NCBI RefSeq assembly: GCF_036192275.1
Contig: NZ_CP108088.1
Span: 744,001-808,000, forward strand
DNA: 64,000 nt
Direction of reading: 5' to 3'
Source: Streptomyces sp. NBC_00250
GTDB lineage: Bacteria; Actinomycetota; Actinomycetes; Streptomycetales; Streptomycetaceae
Under the pieces are notes generated by a model. That model made no database searches. It saw only the letters and a list, made by a program, of their open reading frames with translations, and was not told where the DNA came from. The translations under genes and the position numbers were made by a program. The first letter of the stretch is position 1, and the number at the start of each line of letters is the position of its first letter. Of this stretch, positions 11,471 to 34,663 are shown in pieces.

Positions 11471-13386
11471 CGCTCGCCGACGAGACACGGACCGACAGCC
11501 GGCCGCAGCGGGACGAAGGACGGACGAGAGAGACGGAACAGACCATGAGCGGAACCAGCCCGGACCGCGTGCTCCTGCCGACCGCCACCGGCGCCGAGTC
11601 CGTCGCGGCGCTCCGCACCATGCTGCACGGCCATCGGCTCCTCGCCGCGGTGGCGATCGCCGTCCTCGTCGCCGGCACCGCCGTCGGACTGCTCACCGCT
11701 CCCCTGCTCGGACACATCGTGGACCTCGTGGTCGACAAGAAGGGCGCGGCCGCACTCACCCTCCCCCTGGTCCTGCTCGTCGTCGTCGCCGTCGCGCGGG
11801 GCGCGGCCGCGGCCGTCGGCAGCACCCTCGTGGCCCGGCTGGGCGAGACCGTACTGGCCGCGCTGCGGGAGCAGTTCATCGAGCGGGCGCTGCGGCTGCC
11901 GCTGGACCGGGTCGAGGCGGCCGGCTCGGGCGACCTGGTCTCCCGGGTCACCAGCGACGTGTCGATGATCGGCAAGTCCGTGCGTCAGGCACTGCCGGAG
12001 TTCAGCCGCTCCGCCCTGACCATCCTGCTCACCTTCGTCGGGCTCGCCGTCCTCGACTGGCGCTTCCTGATCGCGGCGCTCCTCGCGTCCCCGGTCCAGG
12101 TGATCTCGGTGCGCTGGTACATGCGCCGGGCCGCGCCCGTGTACGGCGAGCACCGCGTCGCCACCGGCGCCCTGCAGCACCAGCTGCTCGACAGCGTCGG
12201 CGGTGTCCGGACCGTACGGGCGTTCCGCCTCGACGACACCCACACCGACCTGCTGGAGAAGCGGTCCGCGGTCGCCCGTGACCTGGGCCTGCGGGGCATC
12301 CACATCGTCACCGGGTTCTTCTCCCGCCTCAACCTCGGAGAGTTCATCGGTCTCGCCGCGATGCTCGCGACCGGGTTCGTGCTGGTCGACGACGACTCCG
12401 TCAGCATCGGTACGGCCACAGCCGCCGCGCTGTACTTCCACAGCCTCTTCAACCCGATCAACGCGACCCTCTACCTGCTGGACGACGCCCAGTCGGCGGG
12501 TGCGAGCTTCGCCCGTCTCGTCGGGGTGTCGAACCTCCCCGCGGAGCGGGCCGAGAGCGAGGCGCGCGCCCTCGCCGACGGCTCGGTCGAGGTGTCCGGG
12601 CTCAGCCACGCGTACGCCTCCGGCGCACCGGTCCTGCACGAGGTCGACCTGCGGGTGCGGAGCGGGGAGCGGGTGGCCCTGGTGGGCGCGAGCGGGGCCG
12701 GCAAGACCACGCTGGCCAAGCTCATCGCCGGCGTGCACAGCCCCACCGGCGGCTCGATCGCGCTCGGCGGGGTCGACGCCGGGGAACTGGGACCGGCCGG
12801 GGTACGTCGTGCGGTGGCGCTCATCAGCCAGGAGGTGCACGTCTTCGCCGGAACCCTCGCCGACGACCTGCGCCTCGCCCGGCCCGAGGCCGACGACGAG
12901 TCCCTGCGCGCGGCGCTCGACCGGGTCGGGGCCCTGGAGTGGGCGCAGGCACTGCCCGAGGGCCTCGCCACGGTCGTCGGCGAAGGCGGGCACCGACTGA
13001 CGGTCACCCAGGCGCAGCACCTGGCCCTGGCACGGCTCGTGCTGGCGGATCCGCCCATCGCGATCCTCGACGAGGCCACCGCCGACGCGGGCAGCGCGGG
13101 AGCGCGCGTCCTGGAGGAGGCGGCCGCTCGGGCCCTTGAGGGCCGCACGGGGCTGCTCGTCGCGCACCGGCTGCCGCAGGCCGCGGCCGCCGACCGGGTG
13201 GTCGTGCTCGACCAGGGCCGGGTCGTCGAGACCGGCACCCACGAGGAACTGGTGGCGGCCGGCGGCCGGTACGCCGACCTGTGGGCCGCCTGGTCCGCCA
13301 GCCGCCGGGAGCCCGGGGAGAAGGTGCCGCGGCCGGCCACGAACTCGGACACGGACACGGACCTCTCGGTCTCGCCGGTCAGCTGA
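11467..13386 (+). CDS. ABC exporter half-transporter, catalytic partner (siderophore export)
   Basis: A 639-residue type IV exporter half coupled by an ATGA overlap to the preceding one. It has a roughly 35-residue polar leader, a membrane domain, then an NBD with intact Walker A GASGAGKTT (Lys413), Walker B AILDEATAD (Asp535, Glu536) and H-loop LLVAHRLPQ. The signature motif is lost: residues 511-517 read LTVTQAQ instead of LSGGQ. Paired with the other half, one composite ATP site would be functional and one dead, as in asymmetric heterodimeric exporters. Position between uptake and biosynthesis genes suggests export of the iron-free siderophore. Confidence 0.9.
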   Translation: MTLADETRTDSRPQRDEGRTRETEQTMSGTSPDRVLLPTATGAESVAALRTMLHGHRLLAAVAIAVLVAGTAVGLLTAPLLGHIVDLVVDKKGAAALTLPLVLLVVVAVARGAAAAVGSTLVARLGETVLAALREQFIERALRLPLDRVEAAGSGDLVSRVTSDVSMIGKSVRQALPEFSRSALTILLTFVGLAVLDWRFLIAALLASPVQVISVRWYMRRAAPVYGEHRVATGALQHQLLDSVGGVRTVRAFRLDDTHTDLLEKRSAVARDLGLRGIHIVTGFFSRLNLGEFIGLAAMLATGFVLVDDDSVSIGTATAAALYFHSLFNPINATLYLLDDAQSAGASFARLVGVSNLPAERAESEARALADGSVEVSGLSHAYASGAPVLHEVDLRVRSGERVALVGASGAGKTTLAKLIAGVHSPTGGSIALGGVDAGELGPAGVRRAVALISQEVHVFAGTLADDLRLARPEADDESLRAALDRVGALEWAQALPEGLATVVGEGGHRLTVTQAQHLALARLVLADPPIAILDEATADAGSAGARVLEEAAARALEGRTGLLVAHRLPQAAAADRVVVLDQGRVVETGTHEELVAAGGRYADLWAAWSASRREPGEKVPRPATNSDTDTDLSVSPVS

Positions 13387-13405
13387 GGGGCTCCCCCGAG
13401 CACCA

Positions 13406-13442
13406 GGGGGCGGTACGACGCATCGTCGTACCGCCCCCTTTC
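13406..13442 (+). terminator. Strong hairpin terminator after the exporter operon
   Basis: A perfect 15-base-pair stem (GGGGGCGGTACGACG at 13406 with its complement at 13424-13438), loop CAT, followed by TTTC. It lies 20 bases after the exporter stop and can also serve the convergent mbtH gene. Confidence 0.85.
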
Positions 13443-13517
13443 CGCTGTCCGTCACGGTCCGCCCCCACGTACGCGGCCGCCCGCGAGGGGTACTCCCCCG
13501 CGGGCGGCCGGTGGTTT

Positions 13518-13584
13518 CGGTCCCGGTGCCGGTCTCGGTGCCGGTCTGCCGGTCTCGGTGCCGGTCTCGGTGCCGGTGCCGGTG
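13518..13584. repeat. Degenerate tandem repeat of CGGTCTCGGTGC type
   Basis: About 67 bases of short imperfect units built from CGGTCTCGGTGC and CGGTGC, directly downstream of the mbtH stop. It lies in the convergent intergenic space after the terminator and has no coding role that I can see. Confidence 0.75.
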
Positions 13585-13586
13585 CG

Positions 13587-13792
13587 TCAGTCCTGGAGGG
13601 CGATGAGGCTCGCCGGGCGCAGGTCGGTCCAGTGGGACTCCACGTAGGCCAGGCAGCCCTCGCGCGTGTCCTCGCCGAAGACGGTCCGCCACCCGGCGGG
13701 GACCTCGGCGAAGGAGGGCCACAGCGAGTGCTGGTTCTCGTCGTTGACCAGAACCAGGAAGCGGCCCTGCGGGTCCTCGAACGGGTTGGTGC

Positions 13793-13796
<4 letters not shown>
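13587..13796 (-). CDS. MbtH-like NRPS accessory protein
   Basis: Sixty-nine residues, the normal MbtH length. Conserved features are the opening [24 protein letters not shown], abbreviated here as NxENQxSLWP, then VPAGW and the C-terminal WTDLRPxSL. These proteins bind adenylation domains and are needed for their folding or activity. The start overlaps the NRPS stop by four bases, so it is the last gene of the biosynthetic operon and almost certainly serves the adjacent NRPS. Confidence 0.96.
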
Positions 13797-28141
<14,345 letters not shown>

Positions 28142-28198
28142 CGTACGAAGTGGCCTTTCCCTGGGGGTGCGTGGCAGGCGGTGACGGCACAAACCGCC

Positions 28199-28230
28199 GA
28201 CGGCGTGGCGAGTGGTTCCGCCACGCCGTC
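28199..28230 (-). terminator. Hairpin between lipoprotein and NRPS genes
   Basis: A perfect 12-base-pair stem (GACGGCGTGGCG / CGCCACGCCGTC) with an eight-base loop in the 133-base gap. There is no T-run. It may be a partial terminator or processing site that lowers NRPS expression relative to the upstream genes. Confidence 0.6.
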
Positions 28231-28274
28231 GGTCGGGTCGGCTCGTGGGTCGGTGGCGCGTCAGCTGGTGGGCG

Positions 28275-29339
28275 TCACTTGACGGCCGTGAGGAGCGGCT
28301 CGATCTCGTCGATGGCGTACGGGATCGACAGAACGGTGTTGAAGGAGAACGCGGCGCCGATGTCCGGGCCCTGGTAGGGCACGAACAGGTCGCGCTTCTC
28401 CTGGTTGACCTTGAGCTTCTTGTAGAGCGGCTCGGCCTTGATGCGGTCGTTGGCCTCGGTGCTGGAGGTCACCCAGACGAGCCGGTCGACGTCGAGGACG
28501 TTGAGCTTCTCGGCGCTGAGTTCGGCGACGTTGAAGCCCGGCTTGGCCAGGGTGTCGATCTCCGGCTTGAGCTTGAAGCCCAGCTCCTGGAAGAAGATCG
28601 ACTTGGGGTCGGTCTTCGTGAACGCCGAGTACTTGCCGGCCTCGAAGCTGTCGGCGACGGCGAGCGTCCTGGTGGCCCACTCGGGGTGCTTGTCGCGGGC
28701 GGCCTTGAACCGGGCGTCGATGTCGGCGATCAGCTTGGTGGCCTCGGCGTCCTTGCCGAGCGCCTTGCCGATCTGCTGGGTCATCGTCTGCCAGGGCGCA
28801 CCGTAGTCCGGGTGGTCCTTGGGCTGGGCGACGACCTTGGTGAACTTGGAGAGCGTGTCGTACTGCTCCTTCTTCATCCCCGAGTACTGGGCGATGACCA
28901 GGTCGGGCTTGAGCGCGGCGATCTTCTCGATGTTGTACTCGTCGCGCTCACCGACGATCGCGGGCTGGGTGGAGCCCCACTTGTCCTTGGTCCAGGGCCA
29001 CTTGCCGTACGGCTTCTCCTTGAACCAGTCGACGGAGCCGGCCGGCTTCACGCCGAGCGCGAGGACCGCGTCCTGGTCGGAGAGGCCGAGGGTGACGATC
29101 GTCTTCGGCTCCTTGTCGATCGTCGTGGAGCCGTACTTGTGCGCCACCGTGACGGGGAACGCGGCGGGCTTGCCGCCCCCGTCGGCCGAGGCCGAGGAGG
29201 AGGTGGTGGCGGACGGCGACTCGGTCTTCTCGCTCCCTCCGCCGCAGGCGGCGAGGGCGAGAGCCGCCACCGCGAGGACAGCCACACGGGGGGCGGTTCT
29301 GGCGAACCGAGCCAGAGCGGGACGTGCACCAGCGGACAC
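28275..29339 (-). CDS. Ferric-siderophore-binding lipoprotein
   Basis: Extracellular substrate-binding lipoprotein of the FepB/FhuD class (354 residues). The GTG at 29339 has AAAGGA six bases upstream and gives a normal lipoprotein signal: basic start, hydrophobic run, then LALAAC with the lipidated cysteine, followed by a Ser/Thr-rich linker. A start 12 codons further up is possible but lacks such a site. The mature part has the two-lobe family features ([29 protein letters not shown]). It lies between hydroxylase and NRPS, so it probably binds the siderophore made here. Confidence 0.93.
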   Translation of the reverse strand: MSAGARPALARFARTAPRVAVLAVAALALAACGGGSEKTESPSATTSSSASADGGGKPAAFPVTVAHKYGSTTIDKEPKTIVTLGLSDQDAVLALGVKPAGSVDWFKEKPYGKWPWTKDKWGSTQPAIVGERDEYNIEKIAALKPDLVIAQYSGMKKEQYDTLSKFTKVVAQPKDHPDYGAPWQTMTQQIGKALGKDAEATKLIADIDARFKAARDKHPEWATRTLAVADSFEAGKYSAFTKTDPKSIFFQELGFKLKPEIDTLAKPGFNVAELSAEKLNVLDVDRLVWVTSSTEANDRIKAEPLYKKLKVNQEKRDLFVPYQGPDIGAAFSFNTVLSIPYAIDEIEPLLTAVK

Positions 29340-29444
29340 GGACGTTCCTTTCGGGGGATTCACAGTGCGTGCCACGCCCGCCGGGTGCGAAGGGTGCTGC
29401 CCGGCGGGGTGGCTTCGTGTTGCGCGGGGGGAGCGGGGGTGGCG

Positions 29445-30821
29445 CTAGCGCGCCGTGCCGACGCCGTCGGCCATGGGCAGGACCTCGGCGGCGGGGGGTG
29501 CCACGACGGTGGCGGCGAGGGCGTCGGGGGCCCGGTCGAGGACCGAGTCGAGGATCTCGCCGACCCTGATCGCGGTGTTGGAGAGCAGCGACGACGTGAT
29601 GCCGTGGGTGTGCTCGGTACCGCCCTGGAGGTAGATGCCGCAGCGCAGTTCGGGGTCGGTGGCGAGCCGGTAGTCCCGCTCGACGCGCACGCGGCCCTGG
29701 TCGTCGCGGTGGCAGCGGTCGGCGACGGGGCCGAGGAGCCCGAGGGGCTCGGCGGGGCTGTATCCGGTGGCGTAGACGACGACATCGGCTTCGAGCACGG
29801 TCTCCTCGCCGGTGACGAGGGAGGTGACGAAGGCGCGGACCTTGTCCGGGCCGTCCTCGACGCCGGTGAGCCGGGAGATGTTGATGAAGCGCAGGCGCTC
29901 GGTGCCGAGGACCTTCTCCTGGTACGCCTGGCGGTACAGGTCGTCGATGAGGTCGATGTCCACCACGGAGTAGTTGGTGTTTCCGTGATAGTCCATCAGC
30001 TTGCGCTTGATGTCGTCCGGTGCCGTGAAGTACTCGTCGACGGCCCCCGGGTCGAAGATCCGGTTGGCGAAGGCGCTGTCGTCGGCGGGGCTGTATCCGT
30101 AGCGGGAGAAGACGGCGCAGATCTCGGCCTCGGGGAAACGGCGGTGCAGATAGGCGACGTTCTCGGCGGCGCTCTGTCCGGCGCCCACGACGACGATCCG
30201 CTCGGGGTTCGTCCCCTCCAGGCCCTCGACCTTGGCGAGCAGGTCGGAGTTGTGCCAGACGCGGTCGCTGCGCTCGACGCCTTCCGGCATGCGCGGGCGA
30301 AGTCCCGTACCGAGGACGAGGTTTCGGGCGCGGTGGACGACCACTTCGGATCCCGCGCGGGCGGTCACGTCGAGGTATTCGATGACGCCATCTCGCTCGA
30401 CGGGCTCCACCGAGATGATCTCGTGGCCGTAGGAGACCATGTCGTCGACCTTGGACGCGGCCCACTCGAAGTAGTCGTGGAACTCGACGCGCAGCGGGAA
30501 GAGGTTCTTGTGGTTGACGAAGTCGATCAGCCGGCCCTTGCTCTGCAGATAGCAGAGGAAGCTGTATTCGCTGGTCGGGTTGCGCAGCGTCACGAGGTCC
30601 TTGAGGAAGGACACCTGCATGGTCGCGTCGTCGATCAGCATGCCGCGGTGCCAGCCGAACCGTGGCTGGCGCTCGAAGAAGTGGGCGGTGACCGCTTCCT
30701 GCCTTCCGACGCGGGCGTTGTGCTCGCTGAGCGCTATCGCCATGGCCACATTGGACGGGCCGAAGCCGATGCCAATGAGGTCGTGGACCAGAGGTGCGTC
30801 ACCAGGAGGAACCTGCGACAT
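29445..30821 (-). CDS. L-ornithine N5-monooxygenase
   Basis: FAD- and NADPH-dependent hydroxylase making N5-hydroxyornithine, the first step to the hydroxamate groups (CchB/PvdA/SidA family). Visible: FAD site GIGFGPSNVAMAIAL, substrate-side segment MQVSFLKDLVTLRNPTS, NADPH site VVVGAGQSAAEN, and the C-terminal YATGYSP. ATG at 30821 has GGGAG five bases upstream; a longer form beginning 17 codons earlier is less likely. An iron box lies about 80 bases upstream. It heads the minus-strand operon hydroxylase-lipoprotein-NRPS-mbtH. Confidence 0.95.
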   Translation of the reverse strand: MSQVPPGDAPLVHDLIGIGFGPSNVAMAIALSEHNARVGRQEAVTAHFFERQPRFGWHRGMLIDDATMQVSFLKDLVTLRNPTSEYSFLCYLQSKGRLIDFVNHKNLFPLRVEFHDYFEWAASKVDDMVSYGHEIISVEPVERDGVIEYLDVTARAGSEVVVHRARNLVLGTGLRPRMPEGVERSDRVWHNSDLLAKVEGLEGTNPERIVVVGAGQSAAENVAYLHRRFPEAEICAVFSRYGYSPADDSAFANRIFDPGAVDEYFTAPDDIKRKLMDYHGNTNYSVVDIDLIDDLYRQAYQEKVLGTERLRFINISRLTGVEDGPDKVRAFVTSLVTGEETVLEADVVVYATGYSPAEPLGLLGPVADRCHRDDQGRVRVERDYRLATDPELRCGIYLQGGTEHTHGITSSLLSNTAIRVGEILDSVLDRAPDALAATVVAPPAAEVLPMADGVGTAR

Positions 30822-30900
30822 GTCACTCCCATCGTGCGGGATGAAGGCTGAGGGGGAACCGGCGTCGGGCACAGCGGTGTTGCCGACGGCCGAGCGGAAC

Positions 30901-30919
30901 TTAGGTAAAGCTAACCTGA
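30901..30919. promoter_or_regulatory. Iron box upstream of the hydroxylase operon
   Basis: TTAGGTAAAGCTAACCTGA matches the iron-box consensus at 16 of 19 positions. It sits in the divergent region between hydroxylase and formyltransferase and probably controls the whole hydroxylase-to-mbtH operon. Confidence 0.85.
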
Positions 30920-31003
30920 TCTAGCGATGCTGTCGACGGGGCAAAACGGGCAACGCGTGGACACGCGCTCCGAACGACCGCATAAATCAAGCCAGTTGCA
31001 CTG

Positions 31004-31022
31004 TTAGGTAAGCCTTGCTTTA
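31004..31022. promoter_or_regulatory. Iron box upstream of the formyltransferase
   Basis: TTAGGTAAGCCTTGCTTTA keeps the left half-site of the consensus but only 13 of 19 positions overall. It ends 38 bases before the formyltransferase ATG, the distance expected for an operator over the promoter. Confidence 0.65.
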
Positions 31023-31060
31023 CTTGCTGACGGTCAATCGCTCTTCCGAGGAGGAACCCG

Positions 31061-32008
31061 ATGCGGGTCGTCATGTTCGGCTATCAGACCTGGGGCCATC
31101 GCACCCTCCAAGCGCTCCTGGACTCCGAACACGACGTGGTTCTCGTCGTGACGCACCCCAAGAGCGAGCACGCCTACGAGAAGATCTGGAGCGACTCGGT
31201 CGCCGACCTGGCGGAGGAGCACGGCGTCCCGGTCGTCATCCGCAACAGGCCCGACGACGAAGAGCTGTTCGCGCGGCTCAAGGAGGCCGACGCGGACATC
31301 ATCGTCGCCAACAACTGGCGTACGTGGATCCCGCCGCACATCTACAACCTGCCCCGCCACGGCACGCTGAACATCCACGACTCGCTGCTGCCCAAGTACG
31401 CCGGTTTCTCGCCGCTCATCTGGGCCCTCATCAACGGCGAGTCCGAAGTCGGCGTCACGGCCCACATGATGGACGAGGTGCTCGACGCCGGCGACATCGT
31501 CCAGCAGCGGGCCGTGCCCGTCGGACCGACCGACACGGCCACCGACCTCTTCCACAAGACGGTCGACCTCATCGCCCCGGTCACCATCGGCGCACTCGAC
31601 CAGATCGCCTCCGGACAGGCCGAGTTCACCCGGCAGGACCGCTCCCGGGCCAGCTTCTTCCACAAGCGCGCCGAGGAGGACATCCGGATCGACTGGAACT
31701 GGCCGGCCGACGTCCTGGAGCGCCTGGTCCGCGCCCAGTCCGCGCCCTACCCGAGCGCCTTCACCTTCCACCGGGGCAAGCGCCTCGAAGTCCTCTCCGC
31801 CGTGGTCTCCGAGGGCCGTTACGGCGGCACGCCCGGCCGTGTCTTCTACCGCGAGGGCGAGGGTGTCGTGATCGTCGCCGGCGCCGACGCGCGCGCCGGC
31901 CGCAACCACGGCCTGGCCATCACCCGCGTCCGGACGGAGGACGGCCGCGAGCTGCCCGCGACCGAGTACTTCACCTCCATGGGCGGCTACCTCACCGGCC
32001 GTCCCTGA
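31061..32008 (+). CDS. N5-hydroxyornithine formyltransferase
   Basis: A 315-residue protein of the methionyl-tRNA formyltransferase fold that would use 10-formyltetrahydrofolate to formylate hydroxyornithine, as CchA does in coelichelin. The catalytic Asn104 and His106 are in NIHDSLLPKYAGFSP, with the later aspartate in DEVLDAGDIVQQ. The C-terminal part is the tRNA-formyltransferase-like barrel. Strong GAGGAGG ribosome site. Divergent from the hydroxylase and iron-controlled by position. It implies the product carries formyl-hydroxamate groups. Confidence 0.92.
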   Translation: MRVVMFGYQTWGHRTLQALLDSEHDVVLVVTHPKSEHAYEKIWSDSVADLAEEHGVPVVIRNRPDDEELFARLKEADADIIVANNWRTWIPPHIYNLPRHGTLNIHDSLLPKYAGFSPLIWALINGESEVGVTAHMMDEVLDAGDIVQQRAVPVGPTDTATDLFHKTVDLIAPVTIGALDQIASGQAEFTRQDRSRASFFHKRAEEDIRIDWNWPADVLERLVRAQSAPYPSAFTFHRGKRLEVLSAVVSEGRYGGTPGRVFYREGEGVVIVAGADARAGRNHGLAITRVRTEDGRELPATEYFTSMGGYLTGRP

Positions 32009-32034
32009 CGAGCGGGGAGAGTGAGGAGCAGCCG

Positions 32035-32727
32035 ATGGAACAGCCGGTCGTCTCCGGTGTCGCGCACGACCTCTCGGGGGCGACGTTCGCCGTCGTCGGC
32101 ATCGCGAGCATGCCGATGGACTGGGCGAAGGTCTTCGGGTCACTCGCGAACACCGACCTGACCCTCGACGCACTGACAGGCGCGGGCACGAGTACGCACC
32201 CGGGCCCGGGGGTGGCCCCGCCCTCCCGCACCATCACGCCGCCCTCGCAGAGCATGACGCCACCCAGCGTGCTCGACCTCAACGCGTATCTCATGCACAC
32301 CGTCGGCAGGGCCGCGCGCCGCCGCCTGGCGGAGACCCTGGAGGCCCGGGGGTTACGGCTCTGGCACCTCACCGTGATGGCGCTGCTCGCCGACCTCGGC
32401 CCGCAGATGAAGACGGCCCTCGCCACACGGCTGGCCATGAACGCCAGCGACCTGGTGAAGGTCGTCAACGACCTGGTCCGGATCGGACAGGTCGACTGCG
32501 TCCGGGACGACGCGGACCGGCGCCGTGTCGTCGTGCGGCTCACCCCGGAGGGCGAGACGTCGCTCCGGAGTCTGAACGCGGAGATCGCGCGGACGGACGA
32601 CGAGATCCTGACCCCCCTCGACGCCGGGGAGCGCGAGCAACTCGCGTCCCTGCTGCGCCGGGTGCACGGCCATCTCGAACCGGCACCGGCCGACCTGGCG
32701 CGCGAACGACCGGTCTCCTCGACCTGA
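32035..32727 (+). CDS. MarR-family regulator with N-terminal extension
   Basis: Residues from about 80 on are a MarR winged helix: RLWHLTVMALLADLGP, TRLAMNASDLVKVVNDL (recognition helix) and the wing VRDDADRRRVVVRLTPEG. The first roughly 75 residues are an extension that starts MEQPVVSGVAHDLSG and ends in a Pro/Ser-rich linker; I do not recognise it. The ATG at 32035 has GAGGAG seven bases upstream, so the extension is probably translated. It lies 26 bases after the formyltransferase gene in the same direction, so it may be an iron-starvation-induced regulator of the locus. Confidence 0.85.
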   Translation: MEQPVVSGVAHDLSGATFAVVGIASMPMDWAKVFGSLANTDLTLDALTGAGTSTHPGPGVAPPSRTITPPSQSMTPPSVLDLNAYLMHTVGRAARRRLAETLEARGLRLWHLTVMALLADLGPQMKTALATRLAMNASDLVKVVNDLVRIGQVDCVRDDADRRRVVVRLTPEGETSLRSLNAEIARTDDEILTPLDAGEREQLASLLRRVHGHLEPAPADLARERPVSST

Positions 32728-32786
32728 GCGGTACGGTCGGGTGCCGCCACGCCGGGGCGGCGCGGCAGCACCCGACTCTCCCGTCC

Positions 32787-34595
32787 TCAGGCGCCGGTGT
32801 GCGCGGCGATGCGCAGGGACTCGACCAGGTCGCGGTAGAGGGTGTCCGAGGCGAGGAGTTCCTCGTGTCGGCCCCGCGCGCGAACCCGGCCCGCCTCCAT
32901 GACGACGATGGTGTCCGCGTCGACCACCGTCGACAGGCGGTGGGCGATCGTCACCACGGCGCCGGTGTCCGCACGGGAGCGCACGCACTCCTGCACGGCC
33001 GCCTCGGTCAGGCCGTCCAACTGCGCGGTGGCCTCGTCCAGGAGCAGCACGTCGGGGGTGGCGAGGAGCGCCCGGGCCAGGGCGATGCGCTGCCGCTCCC
33101 CACCCGACACGTTCGCCGTGGCGAGGGGCGTGTCCAGGCCCTCGTCCAGCGCGTCGACCTTCTCCGCGAGCCGTACGTCGTGCAGTACGCGCCGCAGTTC
33201 CTCCGCGGTGGCGTCGGGGCGGGCGAGCAGCAGGTTGTCGCGGATCGTGCCGGGGACGACCGGGGTGTCCTGCTCGACGTAGGCGAGCCGGGCCCGGATG
33301 TCGGCATGGGCGTGGTCGCGGTACGGCCGCCCGTCGAGGAGCAGTTCGCCGGCGGCCGGCTCCAGGAACCGCAGGACGAGGGAGAGCAAGGTGGTCTTGC
33401 CCGCTCCCGAGGGGCCGACGACGGCGGTGTGGCCGCGCCGGGGGATGACGAGGTCGATGTCCCGTACGGCCGCGGCGGCGTCGGGACCGTAGGCGGCGGT
33501 GACGTTCCGCAGCTCCAGGACGGGTATGTCGTCGCCGGCCGCCTCGGCGCGTATGCCCGAAGCCTCGGCGCGTACGCCGGAAGCGCTGGTGCGTGCGCCG
33601 GGCACCGTGCTCCTGCCCGAGGACGGGGAGGTGTGCTCGGTCGGCAGGGCGTCGGCCTGCCGGATGCGTTCGGCCGCGGCGATGCCGGACTGCAGGGTGG
33701 TCACGTTCTGGCTGAGTTCGGTGATCGGGTCCATGAGGGCGAAGGCGTAGAGGAGGAAGGCGATCAGACCGGACACTTCGAGCCGGCCCTCGCCGACGCG
33801 CCAGGCGCCGACGGCGAGGATCGCGATGATGGCCAGGTTGACGCCGGACCAGGCGGTCGTCCAGGCCAGCGCCTCGCGGCGGACGGCCCGGACGCCGTAC
33901 TCGGCCGAGGCGCGCGCGTCAGCGAGGATCCGCTGGGTCATGCGCTCCTCGGCGCGGTTGACCTTGACGGTACGGATCGCCCGCAGGGTGCCTTCGAGGA
34001 CGCCGCCGAGCCGGCCCACATGCTCCTGGGCCTGCTGCTGCGACCGGGCGATGCCGGGCATGAGGAGCCCGAAGACCACGCCCACCAGGGCGACGGCGGC
34101 CACCGTGGTGGCGAGCAGCACCAGGTCGAGGAAGCCCATGAGGACGAGGCTGCCCACCAGCATCACCGCCCCGTTGATGAGACCGACGAAGGAGGAGCCG
34201 GCGGCCTCGCGGAGCAGCACGGTGTCGGAGGTGACGCGGGTGACGAGTTCGCCGGTGGGGCTCCGGGTGATGCCGGGCACGGTGGCGCGCAGGAAGCGCC
34301 GGACGACCGACTCGCGGGCGTCGAGGACCACCCGCTCCCCCAGTGCCCCGAGCAGCGTCCACTGCCAGTAGGACACCGCGGCGCCGACGACGAGCAGCAC
34401 GACGAGTGCCGCCACGGGTCCCGTCAGGGAGGACGCGCTGCCCAGTGCGTCGAGCACGTGCTTCGTGACCATGGGCGTGGCGAGGCCCAGGGCGGAGGCG
34501 ACCAGGGCGAGGGCGAGCCCCTTGACCAGGGTGCGCCGGTGCGGGCGGGCGAAGGACCACAGGATGCTCAGGCGGGGCGCGATGGAGGTGGACAT
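32787..34595 (-). CDS. ABC exporter (multidrug type), half-transporter
   Basis: A 602-residue type IV exporter with intact sites: Walker A GPSGAGKTT, signature VSGGERQR, Walker B VLLLDEATAQLD, H-loop IAHRLSTV. Membrane domain about residues 20-300. Between it and the NBD lies a small repeated linker (ASGVRAEASGIRAEA). Unlike the pair at 9.8-13.4 kb it should work as a homodimer. ATG at 34595 (MSTSIAPRLS) follows GGAGG-like bases. It is divergent from a TetR gene across a perfect operator-like repeat, which suggests ligand-induced export of a drug-like compound or of the siderophore. Confidence 0.92.
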   Translation of the reverse strand: MSTSIAPRLSILWSFARPHRRTLVKGLALALVASALGLATPMVTKHVLDALGSASSLTGPVAALVVLLVVGAAVSYWQWTLLGALGERVVLDARESVVRRFLRATVPGITRSPTGELVTRVTSDTVLLREAAGSSFVGLINGAVMLVGSLVLMGFLDLVLLATTVAAVALVGVVFGLLMPGIARSQQQAQEHVGRLGGVLEGTLRAIRTVKVNRAEERMTQRILADARASAEYGVRAVRREALAWTTAWSGVNLAIIAILAVGAWRVGEGRLEVSGLIAFLLYAFALMDPITELSQNVTTLQSGIAAAERIRQADALPTEHTSPSSGRSTVPGARTSASGVRAEASGIRAEAAGDDIPVLELRNVTAAYGPDAAAAVRDIDLVIPRRGHTAVVGPSGAGKTTLLSLVLRFLEPAAGELLLDGRPYRDHAHADIRARLAYVEQDTPVVPGTIRDNLLLARPDATAEELRRVLHDVRLAEKVDALDEGLDTPLATANVSGGERQRIALARALLATPDVLLLDEATAQLDGLTEAAVQECVRSRADTGAVVTIAHRLSTVVDADTIVVMEAGRVRARGRHEELLASDTLYRDLVESLRIAAHTGA

Positions 34596-34603
34596 ACCCA
34601 CAA

Positions 34604-34621
34604 TGGAACACCCATGTTCCA
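34604..34621. promoter_or_regulatory. TetR-type operator
   Basis: Perfect inverted repeat TGGAACA-CCCA-TGTTCCA in the short gap between the divergent exporter and TetR genes, eight bases upstream of the exporter ATG. Position and symmetry fit autoregulation and repression of the exporter. Confidence 0.75.
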
Positions 34622-34663
34622 GAAAGGTCAAAAGGTTTCCCAAACGGCATGAGGGGTTACCGT

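Noticed and set aside
13518..13584. CRISPR array or protein-coding repeat
   Set aside because: Units are too short and irregular, with no spacers and no cas genes in the window.
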